Below, in pieces: positions 9,891 through 20,125 of a stretch of DNA of 64,000 nucleotides. Each line of letters opens with the position of its first letter. Position 1 is the first letter of the stretch. The notes under the pieces are model-generated. The model was not told where the DNA came from, did not search any database, and saw only the letters and a list, made by a program, of their open reading frames with translations. The stretch lies in assembly GCF_013249065.1 (NCBI RefSeq), contig NZ_JABRWQ010000003.1:186001-250000 (forward strand). The letters run 5' to 3'. The position numbers and the translations under genes were made by a program. This DNA is from Winogradskyella litoriviva (lineage in GTDB: Bacteria > Bacteroidota > Bacteroidia > Flavobacteriales > Flavobacteriaceae).

Positions 9891-12860
9891 TTATCTATAC
9901 AAAAGGCGTTTTGTAATACCATCATCAGTTTTTAAGATATATATACCTTTAGAAAAGTTTGATAAATCAACTAATTTGCTATTGCCTTCATTTACTTTTA
10001 CTCCCAAAATAGAATATACCTTCCACGCTTTCTGTAAACTTAAATTAAACTTTCCGTCCTTACTTGGCACAGGGTATACATTAAGATTATTAGCAGCTTG
10101 TTCAAAATCATTGACACTTAAACTACCTAATCTATTGAGTGCTACATAGTCGTACGATGGTCCGTTACCGCCTTGTGGTATCCTAAACTCTAAAACAGAA
10201 ACTCCTTCATTGAGATTAAATTCTACAGATTGGTAATTTAGAAATACGACTGATCCATTTTCATCTTCAGATCTTATGATTCCTGATGTTGAAGAACCAC
10301 CTTGATCAAAAAATAATTCTGTTGATGACGACAAGTCTTTTGGAAGTAAATAAGCCCCAATAGATTTTGAAGTAGAAGAGAACGTTTTGTAATTTATAAC
10401 CATTTCATATCGTCCTGCTTCCGTTACATTAATTGTATATCTGGTAAATTCATTAGGCTTTAAATCATTTATAACATATTCTGTGGCTCCTGCAGAAATA
10501 TCGACATCTTCATCGGCACCTGCACGATAGACTCCACCTGAGTTTCCAACTGTTGTATCAAAAAATGCTAATCCTGGACCTCCAAAATCGTAATCTTCTA
10601 ATTGTATAGTACCTGGAACAAGATGTGGCGTACCAAAGAAAGGCCGCGTAGGAAAACCAGTGCTCGTAACCGTTATTGTATTTTCTCTAGTTCTTCCTCT
10701 GTTATCTGTTAACACCAATTTTAGTTGGTAAGTACCTTCTTCAATATTTTCCAATACTATATCATTTTGCCCATTAAAACCCCAAGTGAATGGTGTCGAT
10801 GTAGTACTTCTTACCAGAACATCGTTTATAAATAAATCTAAACTTGAGATATGCTCTGGTGCTGATGTTATTGATGCTTCAACTTCAATATTTTCTCCAG
10901 GCTCAATATTATCTAAATCATTTGGTGTTACGAAACTAGGAGGTTCTATTGAAGGAACAGCAGCTATATTAATCTTATCAAGATTGAATCCTCCGTTTTG
11001 AACATTTAACTTGAGCTCATGAAGTCCCTTGGTTAACGGAACGGTTAATTTGGTAATACCTTGAAAATCTGTAGCACTAGACGTTTGTGGTAATGCGAAA
11101 TTTTCAAAAATGATCACCTCATCTATCTCAATACTTACCGATGCTCCCAAACTCTCTGAGGCATAAATGAATTCAAAATCGTAATCATCAGTTTTTAAAA
11201 CATTTACATCGTACTTTAACCATTCACCATTTTGCGTATCGCCTACATAAGTAATATCATTTTCCATACCTACATCTACACCATCTGTATCTATTGCTGA
11301 ACTTAATGTGTTATCTGCTGTAGTATCAAAGTAGCCTACGCCATCACCTCCAGCGTTGTATTCTTCAACTTCAATTGTTCCTTCTATTAATTTTATAGAT
11401 TCATCATAATAGATTTCTGAAATTTTACTTACTGACAATGGAGGAAGTGTAATGGTACCTGTACCTTCATTAATTAATTCTAAAGAATTTGAATAATAAT
11501 CCACTGGTGCAACTACTCCTAAATTATCGAATACTAAAGCCTCATGTTTAAAACTTCTAGAATAAATTAAATCATCAAATATTAATTCGAACACAACAGG
11601 TTTATTAGTTAGGTTAACTGCTACTACTTTAGTTTCACCAAATTCGTCAGTTGTTGCTCTCGCATTAACAGCATTAACAGAACCTAAGGTTGTAGATAAT
11701 TGTGCATTTGAAGTTACCGTTCCATCTAACATGGTCGCATCTCTAAATACATCTTGAATAATTTCATAGGTAGATAAATAGCCTCTTTTCTGTAAAGGAT
11801 AGACAGGTTCTCTATCATCTCCAACCACAACCATAGCATTTAGTACCCGATTAAAAATAAACCAATTTGCTCTTTCATAGATATCTTGATTTTCTGCCAT
11901 AAACAGAAATGCATCTGCCATTCCTAAACATGCACCTCCATGTACCTCACTACCTGCAGAAACTCCCCATTCCGTTAACCAAACTGGTTTTCCTGGGGCA
12001 AAATTTCTTACCCAGTTAACGTCGTTAGCTAATTCTAATTTAGCAGTTAACAACGCACTATAGGCACTATTACTTTCACCTGGTACATCAGGATCTGCTC
12101 CTATATATTTGTGTATGGTAATGGCATCAAAAAAATCACCATTTCCGATAATTGTATTATTATAATTTTGATGTGATCTTCTCCAACTTAATGGTAGTGA
12201 TAACTTTATATTAGGAAAATCTGCTTTTAAAGCATTTGAAACTTCGGTAGCTCTTGCCAAATACATTTCTGGAGTTTCGGTATTCCAGCTACGTTGTCCT
12301 AACCAAAAATGTTCGTTACCTAATTCTATAGCCGCAACTTCTAGTCCTAAACCAATATCGTGATAAGCTCTAGCCACACTACTTGGTCCATCGTCAAAAT
12401 TAATACTGTAGGTCCACATCATATCGTAACCTTGACCTCCAGTTAAATTTATTTTTTGTGTATTTAATTCTGCAATACCATCAATATCACCACTTCCACT
12501 AGCTACAAAAATATCTAAAGCATCCTGGTGGTCTCGGTTATCATAACTGTCTTGTTGGTAACCATCTGTTTCCCACTCATAAAAGTTAGCCCATACTCCA
12601 TGAGGAAAACGTATAGTTACAGGATCAACTAGATTAATAAAGTCTTTTTGTACTTGCGTATCAAATCCTTGAATGTTATATCCTATTATTTTGTTATTAA
12701 AAACTTCAGTTTCAGATGAATTAACATTTAAAGATGCCGTAATTGTCTCTGGTAACGTAAAAGGATACGTTTGTGCATTGACTCGCCATGTAAAAACAAA
12801 CAAAAGCGATACTGTAAAAGTTATAATTTGACTTTTTGAAAGCTTTGTGACGCTACCCAT
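9891..12860 (-). CDS. GH39-like glycosidase with CBM6-like domains and T9SS tail
   Basis: About 989 aa from the ATG at 12860, preferred because it starts a clean signal peptide (MGSVTKLSKS ... RVNAQ). The in-frame ATG at 12920 is nearly at the candidate operator and would put a non-signal stretch in front. The TIM barrel carries the acid/base in IELGNEHFW (Glu183) and a likely nucleophile in PVWLTEWG (Glu297), as in clan GH-A family GH39. Two CBM6-like domains follow (VEEYNAGGDGVGYFDTT and LEDYDFGGPGLAFFDTT) separated by an Ig-like domain, then a T9SS sorting domain (LNVYPVPSKDGKFNLS ... GIYILKTDDGITKRLLYR). It is therefore expected to be secreted or surface bound. GH39 in ulvan PULs acts on uronate/rhamnose or xylose linkages; the exact one is unknown. 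Confidence 0.78.
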   Translation of the reverse strand: MGSVTKLSKSQIITFTVSLLFVFTWRVNAQTYPFTLPETITASLNVNSSETEVFNNKIIGYNIQGFDTQVQKDFINLVDPVTIRFPHGVWANFYEWETDGYQQDSYDNRDHQDALDIFVASGSGDIDGIAELNTQKINLTGGQGYDMMWTYSINFDDGPSSVARAYHDIGLGLEVAAIELGNEHFWLGQRSWNTETPEMYLARATEVSNALKADFPNIKLSLPLSWRRSHQNYNNTIIGNGDFFDAITIHKYIGADPDVPGESNSAYSALLTAKLELANDVNWVRNFAPGKPVWLTEWGVSAGSEVHGGACLGMADAFLFMAENQDIYERANWFIFNRVLNAMVVVGDDREPVYPLQKRGYLSTYEIIQDVFRDATMLDGTVTSNAQLSTTLGSVNAVNARATTDEFGETKVVAVNLTNKPVVFELIFDDLIYSRSFKHEALVFDNLGVVAPVDYYSNSLELINEGTGTITLPPLSVSKISEIYYDESIKLIEGTIEVEEYNAGGDGVGYFDTTADNTLSSAIDTDGVDVGMENDITYVGDTQNGEWLKYDVNVLKTDDYDFEFIYASESLGASVSIEIDEVIIFENFALPQTSSATDFQGITKLTVPLTKGLHELKLNVQNGGFNLDKINIAAVPSIEPPSFVTPNDLDNIEPGENIEVEASITSAPEHISSLDLFINDVLVRSTTSTPFTWGFNGQNDIVLENIEEGTYQLKLVLTDNRGRTRENTITVTSTGFPTRPFFGTPHLVPGTIQLEDYDFGGPGLAFFDTTVGNSGGVYRAGADEDVDISAGATEYVINDLKPNEFTRYTINVTEAGRYEMVINYKTFSSTSKSIGAYLLPKDLSSSTELFFDQGGSSTSGIIRSEDENGSVVFLNYQSVEFNLNEGVSVLEFRIPQGGNGPSYDYVALNRLGSLSVNDFEQAANNLNVYPVPSKDGKFNLSLQKAWKVYSILGVKVNEGNSKLVDLSNFSKGIYILKTDDGITKRLLYR

Positions 12861-12888
12861 AATTATACAATTATAATATTGACTTATA

Positions 12889-12942
12889 AAGTTAAAATTA
12901 TGCATATAACAATGCATCATGGACTATCCTGTAATAGGATTT
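12889..12942 (-). promoter_or_regulatory. Candidate PUL operator of GH39 unit (weak)
   Basis: Gene-sense AAATCCTATTACAGGAT occupies 12926-12942. The last pentamer plus AT (ACAGGAT) fits; the first two do not, although ATCCT-N5-AGGAT here forms a small inverted repeat. A -7-like TAATTTTA follows after 25 nt rather than 21. The start at 12860 lies 66 bp from the motif. Confidence 0.4.
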
Positions 12943-12948
12943 AATGAA

Positions 12949-12993
12949 GAACTCGTTTAACCTTTTTGCTAATTAAAAAGTTTAAACGAGTTC
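12949..12993 (-). terminator. Hairpin after GH105
   Basis: A perfect 12-bp stem (GAACTCGTTTAA / TTAAACGAGTTC) is extended by an inner TTTTT/AAAAA stem, 40 bp past the GH105 stop and just before the GH39 operator. The T-run after the stem is poor, so this may be a weak or factor-assisted terminator separating the two units. Confidence 0.55.
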
Positions 12994-13032
12994 AAATACA
13001 CTAATAAATTATTTTAATCGTGAAGGTTTCCG

Positions 13033-14166
13033 TTATTCCAACTTTAAGACTTCACTTCCAGCTAACAGAAAAGCTCCTGTTCCAAAATTTTGCCATGAAT
13101 CTACCGATGCAGGCTCTGGAAAAGCACCTATATTTTGCACCCAACCAACTCGACCATCTTCATGCTGACAAGCCGCTATAGCTTTCCAAGCTTTTAGGAC
13201 TGCTGGTTTATGTTTCTTATCCACTAATCCATTATTAATTCCCCAAGCCAAAGCAAATGTATGGAAACCACTTCCACTTACCTCACCATGATTATAAGAT
13301 TCTGGACTTAATAAACTTGTGCGCCATAAGCCGTCTTCTGGCTGAATTTCTAATATTTTCTCAGCCATTTCTTTATATAATTTTTCGTAAAACGGACGGT
13401 GTTTGTAATCTTCTGGCATATCATCTAAGATTAAGGCTAAACCTGCTATCACCCATCCATTTCCTCTAGACCAAAACACTTTTTTACCATTAGGTTCTTT
13501 AGTGTCTTTATCATTTCCTTGCCATACAAAGCGCATATCTCTTGCAAACAACTGCTCTTCTTCGTCATACAGCTGGTTATAAGTTTCCATGTAATACTTA
13601 TGCATTTCATCTAGATACTTCGTTTCTTTTGTGTGTTTAGCGTATAAATTCAATACAGGTGGTGCCATAAATAATGCGTCACACCACCACCATAAAATGG
13701 TTCTCCCATATTTACTTTTATCGGTTCCTGCTTTCCAGTTATCATCTTCGAATAGATGTGCATCTAGAAAGTTCTTTGTTGGCTCTAAGTCTACAAAATT
13801 CTTTCTCCCATCGGTCATATCTACGTATAAATAACTGTATGAAATTGCCACATCATCTGCATGATGTGCGCGTTTAAATGTATTCCAATTATTCCAATAG
13901 CCTTGGTTTTTTAGTGCAGCCATATACATCATATCTTTTGTTGTCTTATGTGCTCTAGCCACACCAGTGTAATAAGCTCCGTTGGTCCAATCAGTTGGTG
14001 CTATGGCTATAATTGGGTGTGCTTCTTGCCATTCTAAAGCATTTATCATAGATGCTTTAATTTGTGTTTTATCTATAGAAACCGAGTCTTTTTCGATATT
14101 TTTTTGAGCTACTGAACAGTTAAAAAGAGTAAAAACTGCTAAAAGTGTTATTAACGACTTATTCAT
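13033..14166 (-). CDS. GH105 unsaturated glucuronyl hydrolase
   Basis: 377-aa (alpha/alpha)6-barrel enzyme of family GH105, which removes the unsaturated uronate left at the non-reducing end by lyases. It releases 5-dehydro-4-deoxyglucuronate for KduI/KduD. The N-terminus ([21 protein letters not shown]) can be read as a lipoprotein (Cys17) or a cleaved signal; periplasmic or membrane-anchored action is expected. Family features include [14 protein letters not shown], the catalytic-Asp region [14 protein letters not shown] (Asp163), [14 protein letters not shown] and the closing [15 protein letters not shown]. Length fits the family. It is 3 bp downstream of GH3, so co-transcription is near certain. 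Confidence 0.9.
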   Translation of the reverse strand: MNKSLITLLAVFTLFNCSVAQKNIEKDSVSIDKTQIKASMINALEWQEAHPIIAIAPTDWTNGAYYTGVARAHKTTKDMMYMAALKNQGYWNNWNTFKRAHHADDVAISYSYLYVDMTDGRKNFVDLEPTKNFLDAHLFEDDNWKAGTDKSKYGRTILWWWCDALFMAPPVLNLYAKHTKETKYLDEMHKYYMETYNQLYDEEEQLFARDMRFVWQGNDKDTKEPNGKKVFWSRGNGWVIAGLALILDDMPEDYKHRPFYEKLYKEMAEKILEIQPEDGLWRTSLLSPESYNHGEVSGSGFHTFALAWGINNGLVDKKHKPAVLKAWKAIAACQHEDGRVGWVQNIGAFPEPASVDSWQNFGTGAFLLAGSEVLKLE

Positions 14167-14169
14167 TTT

Positions 14170-16437
14170 TTATTTTTTTAATTTGAATGTTGTTTCTAAA
14201 TAATCTTGAGAAGATGTTCCTACTTTAACTGTATAATCACCAGGTTCTAAAACTTTCTCCATGGTTATACCTGTAAATTCAAGCATTTTTGGTGTAATTT
14301 TAAATATTACGGTTTTACTTTCTCCAGCATCTAATTCTATCTTTTCAAAACCTTTTAATTCTTTATCTGGTCTAGTTACCGAACCTATTTCGTCTTTGAT
14401 GTACATTTGAACCACTTCTTTTGCCTTAATACTACCATTATTAGTAATTTTTACACTTACCTCTAGTTCTGTATCTGGTGTTATTTCTCCATTAGAGATT
14501 GTAATATCAGAATATTCAAAATCAGTATAACTTAGTCCATGACCAAAAGGATATAACGGTCCTTTACCTAAAAATAAATATTCTTTTTTATAATTAATTT
14601 CTTTCATACTGTAATGGTAAGGCAATTGCCCAATAGATCTCGGAATCGTAACAGGTGATTTTCCTGATGGTGATAATTCACCAAATATGATTTTTGCTAC
14701 CGACTCATCTCCAAATTCACTTAAATCCCAAGTATCTAAAATAGCATCGGCTTCAGCTGCAATTGTATTGATAGATAATGTTCGTCTGTGCTTTAGAACC
14801 ACGATAACAGGTTTTCCTAATGCTTTTATTTTTTCAACAAGCTCATCTTGAGGACCAACTGGATCGATAGTAGCACGATCTCCTAAAGTACTATTACTAA
14901 AATAAGCCTCTTTAGAAGTAAACTTATCACCTCCTAAAAACAAAATAGACACATCTGCACCTTTAGCTGCGTTTACTAGTTTAGCAATAGCTTTTGGATC
15001 CCGTTCCATTAATTCTGGTGCACCTCCTTTTTCATTGGTTAAATTAAACCCTTTTTCGGCAATGAATTTTATATTTGAACCTGAAACCAATTCGAACATT
15101 GCTTTAGTATCGTCTTTTAATAATGGGCCTAACAATGCAACTTTTGTCGATTTTTCTTTACTTAACGGAAGTGCATTGTTTTCATTTTTCAACATAATAA
15201 TAGACTCTAAATCCGATTCTTTCGCTAATTCTAAAGACGATTCTGCTCTAACGCCTTTTTTTACATCTTCTATATCAATATATGGATTGTCAAAAAGTCC
15301 AAGAATGAATTTTGTTCGCAACACACGACGTACCGAACGGTCAATTAATTTTTCTAAATCAGGGTTATTCTTTACCATTTCGGGTAAATACGCATAAGAA
15401 TCTTCTGCATACAAATCAATATCTATTCCTGCCTCCAAGCCCATTTGAGCAGCGGCTTCTGGACTTTCGGCTACATTCATAAAATAAAACAAACGCGCAA
15501 TATCATTAGAATCTGACACTACATAGCCTTCAAATCCCCATTGATCGCGAAGCACACCTGTAAGCAATTCTGGATTTCCATGGCTCGCCACACCATTAAT
15601 ATCGCCATGTGACGCCATAATACCCAACGTTTTTGCTTCTTTTACAGCGGCTTCAAATGGTGGGTAAATTTCATCAATTAACGTCCTTGGTGAAATCTCA
15701 ATAGCCGCAAAATTAGAACCACCCAAGACCTGGCCATAACCTGCAAAATGCTTGGCCACAGCACCTATATGAGTACCATTTCCTAATCCTTCATAATCAC
15801 CCTGGACACCTATTATTGCATTTTTAACCATTTGAGTAGTTAAGTAAGTATCTTCTCCAAAAGCTTCACTCATACGTCCAAAACGAGGGTCGCGAACAAT
15901 ATCTGCCTCAGGTGAATGGCACATGTGCATTCCTCTTAATCGTGCTTCTCTACCAACAACATCCCATTGACGCCTTACCAACTCTGGGTTGAATGATGCT
16001 GCTGATGTTATTGAACGACCAAATTTAGTACAACCTTCTGCATCTACTCCATTATAAGATTCTGTAACAAACAATGCTGGAATTCCCCAACGGTTGTTTT
16101 CAATAATATATTTTTGAAGTTCGTTATTGAGTTTAGCTGCAGCTACAGCATCAATATGTTCTCCTGGATTTTTGATTCCTGCAATACCTAATTTTAGTTT
16201 TTCAATGACTTTCTCGGAAAGTTTCAAATTTCCATTTTCATCTGGTTTAGTCCCTATGTTGGCATGAAAAATTCGCATTTGTGCTACTTTTTCTTCAAGA
16301 GATAATTTAGGCAATAAAGCTTCAACGCGTTCATCTATTGATAAGGATGCATCTTTATAATCTTTTTCAACTGGTTTGGAACAAGATGATATCGCTACTG
16401 CTAGAACTGTAAATAATATTAGTGACTTTCTTTTCAT
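14170..16437 (-). CDS. GH3 glycosidase, lipoprotein
   Basis: 755-aa GH3 enzyme, probably a beta-xylosidase or beta-glucosidase; xylose is a known ulvan sugar, so beta-xylosidase is the working guess. The lipobox ISSC (Cys19) predicts membrane anchoring. The (beta/alpha)8 domain carries KHFAGYGQ and the nucleophile region GYVVSDSND (Asp309). The second alpha/beta sandwich has the LGGDKFTSKEAYFSN stretch, and the C-terminal fibronectin type III-like domain begins near VKITNNGSIKAKEVVQMYIKD. The length is standard. It lies 28 bp after GH43 and 3 bp before GH105 in one transcription unit. Confidence 0.9.
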   Translation of the reverse strand: MKRKSLILFTVLAVAISSCSKPVEKDYKDASLSIDERVEALLPKLSLEEKVAQMRIFHANIGTKPDENGNLKLSEKVIEKLKLGIAGIKNPGEHIDAVAAAKLNNELQKYIIENNRWGIPALFVTESYNGVDAEGCTKFGRSITSAASFNPELVRRQWDVVGREARLRGMHMCHSPEADIVRDPRFGRMSEAFGEDTYLTTQMVKNAIIGVQGDYEGLGNGTHIGAVAKHFAGYGQVLGGSNFAAIEISPRTLIDEIYPPFEAAVKEAKTLGIMASHGDINGVASHGNPELLTGVLRDQWGFEGYVVSDSNDIARLFYFMNVAESPEAAAQMGLEAGIDIDLYAEDSYAYLPEMVKNNPDLEKLIDRSVRRVLRTKFILGLFDNPYIDIEDVKKGVRAESSLELAKESDLESIIMLKNENNALPLSKEKSTKVALLGPLLKDDTKAMFELVSGSNIKFIAEKGFNLTNEKGGAPELMERDPKAIAKLVNAAKGADVSILFLGGDKFTSKEAYFSNSTLGDRATIDPVGPQDELVEKIKALGKPVIVVLKHRRTLSINTIAAEADAILDTWDLSEFGDESVAKIIFGELSPSGKSPVTIPRSIGQLPYHYSMKEINYKKEYLFLGKGPLYPFGHGLSYTDFEYSDITISNGEITPDTELEVSVKITNNGSIKAKEVVQMYIKDEIGSVTRPDKELKGFEKIELDAGESKTVIFKITPKMLEFTGITMEKVLEPGDYTVKVGTSSQDYLETTFKLKK

Positions 16438-16465
16438 TATTGATGTGATATATAGTAAATGTATT

Positions 16466-17809
16466 TTATTTAATCTTAAATCTGTTAATTTTTAAATTTC
16501 CAATTGAAGATGGTTTAAAAACCAAACATATGGTTTGATTATTATGCAATCCTTCTATATTGATACTTTTAGTTTTAAAGGCTTTTGTGTTGTTTGAATC
16601 AAACTTACAGGTTGCTAGAAGTTTACCGTTTTTATCACTTTCTCTAACTTCAATCTCTGTATTTGTTTGTGATAGAAATTCAAATTCTATAGTACTTTTT
16701 TTATTTAAATTCTGAATGTTTGGATAGGTCACAAAACCATTAGTTGCCTCTGGATTTATAGAAAAACCACCCATTACGTTTTCTGTTTTATAAACCATAT
16801 CAGCCTTAAAATAATCTTCAGCTTCAATGCATCCATTATCCGCATCATACTGTCCTACACCAATACCATCCACTCTAATCGTTGCCATTTCACCATTGGC
16901 TTTGTAATGCACATAGCTTATAAAAGTGTCTCTAAAATAACGATTGCCAGTTTGACTAATATCACAATACACAAAATACGATTGATTATGCCACTTGAAA
17001 AAACTACCGTGACGACCTTGTAAAAAACCATTTGGCCATGTTGGACTATCATAACCTTCAGCGAAACTGCTTTCTTTTATGATGGTGTCGACATAATCAT
17101 ATGGTCCGTATAAATTATCGGACATGGCATAAAAACAGCCCCAAGACAAATAATATTTTCCATTGTACTTATGTACAAACGGTTTATCATCCGTTGGCAT
17201 GTCTTTGTTTTTTCCGTCTCTGTTATATGGTCCTCTAGGGTTATTTATTACAACTTTTTTTGGTACTTCAGCAAGACTTATCATATCATCATTCAACTTA
17301 GCAACGTAGTAATCCCAAACTCCAAAAAAGATATAATGGTCTCCATTTTCCTCGAAAATGGACATATCGTACTCGTGCGTTGGCGTTAAATCTGAAATTA
17401 ATAATGGCTTTCCTAATGGGTCTTTCCAAGGGCCAATAGGTGTATTACCTACAACAACTCCAGATTGTTCGTTACCTTCGGAAAAATACCAATAATATTT
17501 TCCATTATTATATGCAGCATCTGTAGCCCAACATCTTGAATACTCTTTTCCAATATAAGTGTCTTTTGGATTAAGGACACTTTGCTTTGTCCAATTCACC
17601 AAATCGGGAGACGACCAAATCCACCAATCTTCCATGATGAATTTATCATTCTTGATGGATTTATCGTGTGATGCATAAACATATGCTGTATCGTTAAAAA
17701 TATGAATATGAGGATCGTTTAACCCAACATTTGGCACAATAGGATTTTGTGCATAAATGGAAAAAACACACATAAATAAAAGGACAACATATGAAAACTT
17801 CAAATTCAT
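16466..17809 (-). CDS. GH43 family glycosidase with C-terminal CBM6-like domain
   Basis: 447-aa secreted enzyme with a signal peptide ending IYAQ (about residue 21). The five-bladed beta-propeller begins with the general base in VGLNDPHIHIF (Asp32) and continues with WSSPDLVNWTK, EYDMSIFEENGDHYIFFG and FAEGYDSPTWPNGFLQGRHG, where the acid Glu is expected. The last about 120 residues (CIEAEDYFKADMVYKTEN) look like a carbohydrate-binding module. GH43 activities include beta-xylosidase and arabinofuranosidase; xylose removal fits the neighbouring GH3 and the xylose catabolic genes. It is first in the GH43-GH3-GH105 unit and has a good candidate operator upstream. Confidence 0.85.
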   Translation of the reverse strand: MNLKFSYVVLLFMCVFSIYAQNPIVPNVGLNDPHIHIFNDTAYVYASHDKSIKNDKFIMEDWWIWSSPDLVNWTKQSVLNPKDTYIGKEYSRCWATDAAYNNGKYYWYFSEGNEQSGVVVGNTPIGPWKDPLGKPLLISDLTPTHEYDMSIFEENGDHYIFFGVWDYYVAKLNDDMISLAEVPKKVVINNPRGPYNRDGKNKDMPTDDKPFVHKYNGKYYLSWGCFYAMSDNLYGPYDYVDTIIKESSFAEGYDSPTWPNGFLQGRHGSFFKWHNQSYFVYCDISQTGNRYFRDTFISYVHYKANGEMATIRVDGIGVGQYDADNGCIEAEDYFKADMVYKTENVMGGFSINPEATNGFVTYPNIQNLNKKSTIEFEFLSQTNTEIEVRESDKNGKLLATCKFDSNNTKAFKTKSINIEGLHNNQTICLVFKPSSIGNLKINRFKIK

Positions 17810-17854
17810 AAACTATTACTTTATTTCTGAATATTTAGTGGAATTACCATTGAA

Positions 17855-17900
17855 TAAATATATGATTTGACCTTTTGGGAAGCGTCCTGTCCTATCCTGT
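17855..17900 (-). promoter_or_regulatory. Candidate PUL operator/promoter of GH43 unit
   Basis: Gene-sense ACAGG-ATAGG-ACAGG-AC (17884-17900) is among the best matches to the shared motif. The -7-like box TATATTTA (17855-17862) follows after exactly 21 nt, and the start codon lies about 45 bp beyond it. Confidence 0.65.
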
Positions 17901-17971
17901 ATTATTTTTTTTTTGTTCACAGGAATTAAGTAGTGTAAAAAAGAAAGCGTTGATAATCCTGAGCATTTTTT

Positions 17972-20077
17972 CTATTTAATAACTATTTTTTTGAAAAACT
18001 TGTCTGTTTCGCTATATAGCTCTAAAAAATAAATACCTTGGGCATTTTTAGAAAAATCTACTTTATTCTGAGACACGCTTCCTATTTCCAAAACTTGACC
18101 TTGTATGTTAACTAATTTATATTCTAGATTATAAATGTTTGATTTTATATTGAAAACGCCATCACTAGGATTAGGGTAAACTGAAATATTTTGAGCGTCA
18201 AATTCATTAATGCTTAGAGGTGCTATTAGTTCAAATTCAATTTTATCTGGTTCACTTGATAATGATCTTCGCTGTGTTAATCTTACGGTATTTAAACCTT
18301 GATTTAGCGTAACATCTGGAATTCTAGTTTCTAAATACACACTCCAGTCGAATGTTCTGGTTATTAAAACATCATCGAACAACGTTCCATTTATTTCAAT
18401 ATCCATGATAGAATCATCTCTATTTTTATTTGCAGCAAAAAGGATAAAATCATAAGTACCTGCAGTAGTTACTTCAAATACGTGCTCAATAAACTGGCTT
18501 CCTGAAAATGCATCTATATATTCTCCACCAGATGCCACAGGATTTGTACCTATATTAATATCAGTTGATGCTGTTGTAAAGTCCTCTGCTTCCAAGGATA
18601 AATTATCAGTAGTATCTGGCACATCCTCTTCAGATAAAGTAAATTCCATAAAAAACAAAGGACGTTTGTCTCCAACACCAGGTGTATTATTGCCTGTATC
18701 TTCCATTAAATATACATACAGTTTATCTCCTTCAACAAAGGCATCAAAATGTGAATAATTTACAGCGTCCGTATTGGTATATATAATTTTCCAGTCATTT
18801 TCTCCTTCTAAAGTGGTTTTAATATATACTTTACCACCTAATAATTCCACCATAAAAACATGGTCTATGTAACTATAAAGCTCACCACGAGTTTGTGGAT
18901 TTGGAATAAGTCCGCCTACATTACTAGAGAAATTAGTATCAGTAGCCAACTTATAATAATGTACGTTTCTATTATCAACGCGTTGTACAAAATGAATCGC
19001 TCCATTTTCAGTAACTGTCCAAGCCGGATCACTATTACTTCTTGGATTAGTTTCCGTGCCGTAATCATCTCCTGGTTGTGCTATTTGAACCGGATCTAGA
19101 TTTGGATCTATATTATTTACTATCGGCAAAGAAATTGGATTATCATCTACATCATACCACTGCGTTGACTGATTTTGTGGTATACCGTTGGTGTAAGCAT
19201 AATATAGTCCACTATTTAACATATAGCCGTTGCTGGTGTTTGTATCATTATTAGTAGAGTATCTTATTGAAAACCCAGAATAAAACTTGCCATTTAAAAA
19301 CCGTTCACCTCCGTACATATTGTTTCTATTTGGCAATGGTAACGTCCCGTCATGGAATAACCAATTGTTAGACCATCCGGTTCCATTATAATGTGCCATC
19401 AAAATATCTCCATTACCAGAACCTCCTTTTCGGTATCTAGCTATTAAACTTCCATCGTCTGCTCTATGAATCATAGGATAAGTCATCCTTTCATAATCTT
19501 GTCCGAGCTTTAAATAATTTTGTTTTGGATTAAATAAACTCAAATTGAATTGCGCATCTGGAACAAATGCAGCATTAGCAACAGACACAGAATAATTAAA
19601 AAAATCATTAGGCAAAGTTGCTGCAGTGTAAGCGTGCATATCGTAAATAATATGAATTGTATTGTCTATTGTACTGATTCCTATTGCGGCTGTATTGTGA
19701 GAATCACCTCTAATACCTGTACCATTTAAGAGCTCTCCACCTTGACCTACATGTTGATGTGGAAACTCTATAGTTACCCAACTAGAGTTAGGTACACTTA
19801 AATTTTTTCTTGATAACATTAAGTTACGCACATCCATACCTCCTTTGTACCAAGTAACAAATGCATACCCATTTACAACATCTACACAATCACCATGAGG
19901 TGAAATTCTTTGTGAGAATCTATAATTTACATCTCTAGTTCCTGCAAAGAACAAACCTCCCTCACCAGTTCCTGTTACTTCTGATAATTCTTCTAAGTTG
20001 GCCGCAAGTTGCTGTTCCTGTCCCCAATTTATGAACGAAAAAAAACACAGCATCCATATTAAGTAGAATTTTTTCAT
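17972..20077 (-). CDS. BNR-4 beta-propeller protein, candidate ulvan lyase (PL24/PL25-like), T9SS-secreted
   Basis: 701-aa secreted protein with a signal peptide ending NWGQ (about residue 20). A BNR-4-type seven-bladed propeller covers about residues 30-480, a CBM-like beta-sandwich about 490-615 (LSLEAEDFTTASTDINIG), and a T9SS sorting domain the end (ISVYPNPSDGVFNI ... FLELYSETDKFFKKIVIK). The stretches RISPHGDCVDV, GIRGDSHNTAAIGIS (His128) and IHIIYDMHAY (His148) resemble the histidine-bearing blades of the PL24 and PL25 ulvan lyases. Proteins of this type in ulvan PULs have also been reported to act as dehydratases on rhamnose-ended oligomers, so lyase versus dehydratase is open. It lies 48 bp after the sulfatase-GH78 gene, with a hairpin between. 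Confidence 0.68.
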   Translation of the reverse strand: MKKFYLIWMLCFFSFINWGQEQQLAANLEELSEVTGTGEGGLFFAGTRDVNYRFSQRISPHGDCVDVVNGYAFVTWYKGGMDVRNLMLSRKNLSVPNSSWVTIEFPHQHVGQGGELLNGTGIRGDSHNTAAIGISTIDNTIHIIYDMHAYTAATLPNDFFNYSVSVANAAFVPDAQFNLSLFNPKQNYLKLGQDYERMTYPMIHRADDGSLIARYRKGGSGNGDILMAHYNGTGWSNNWLFHDGTLPLPNRNNMYGGERFLNGKFYSGFSIRYSTNNDTNTSNGYMLNSGLYYAYTNGIPQNQSTQWYDVDDNPISLPIVNNIDPNLDPVQIAQPGDDYGTETNPRSNSDPAWTVTENGAIHFVQRVDNRNVHYYKLATDTNFSSNVGGLIPNPQTRGELYSYIDHVFMVELLGGKVYIKTTLEGENDWKIIYTNTDAVNYSHFDAFVEGDKLYVYLMEDTGNNTPGVGDKRPLFFMEFTLSEEDVPDTTDNLSLEAEDFTTASTDINIGTNPVASGGEYIDAFSGSQFIEHVFEVTTAGTYDFILFAANKNRDDSIMDIEINGTLFDDVLITRTFDWSVYLETRIPDVTLNQGLNTVRLTQRRSLSSEPDKIEFELIAPLSINEFDAQNISVYPNPSDGVFNIKSNIYNLEYKLVNIQGQVLEIGSVSQNKVDFSKNAQGIYFLELYSETDKFFKKIVIK

Positions 20078-20092
20078 ACATTATTATATAAA

Positions 20093-20119
20093 AATGCCAG
20101 TAATTATTTTACTGGCATT
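20093..20119 (-). terminator. Terminator-like hairpin between sulfatase-GH78 and BNR-4 genes
   Basis: An 11-bp stem (AATGCCAGTAA / TTACTGGCATT) with a short loop is followed on the minus strand by TTTTTATAT. It lies 7 bp after the sulfatase-GH78 stop codon. It may end that transcript or only lower expression of the downstream BNR-4 gene, for which no separate operator was seen. Confidence 0.6.
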
Positions 20120-20125
20120 GGTTGT

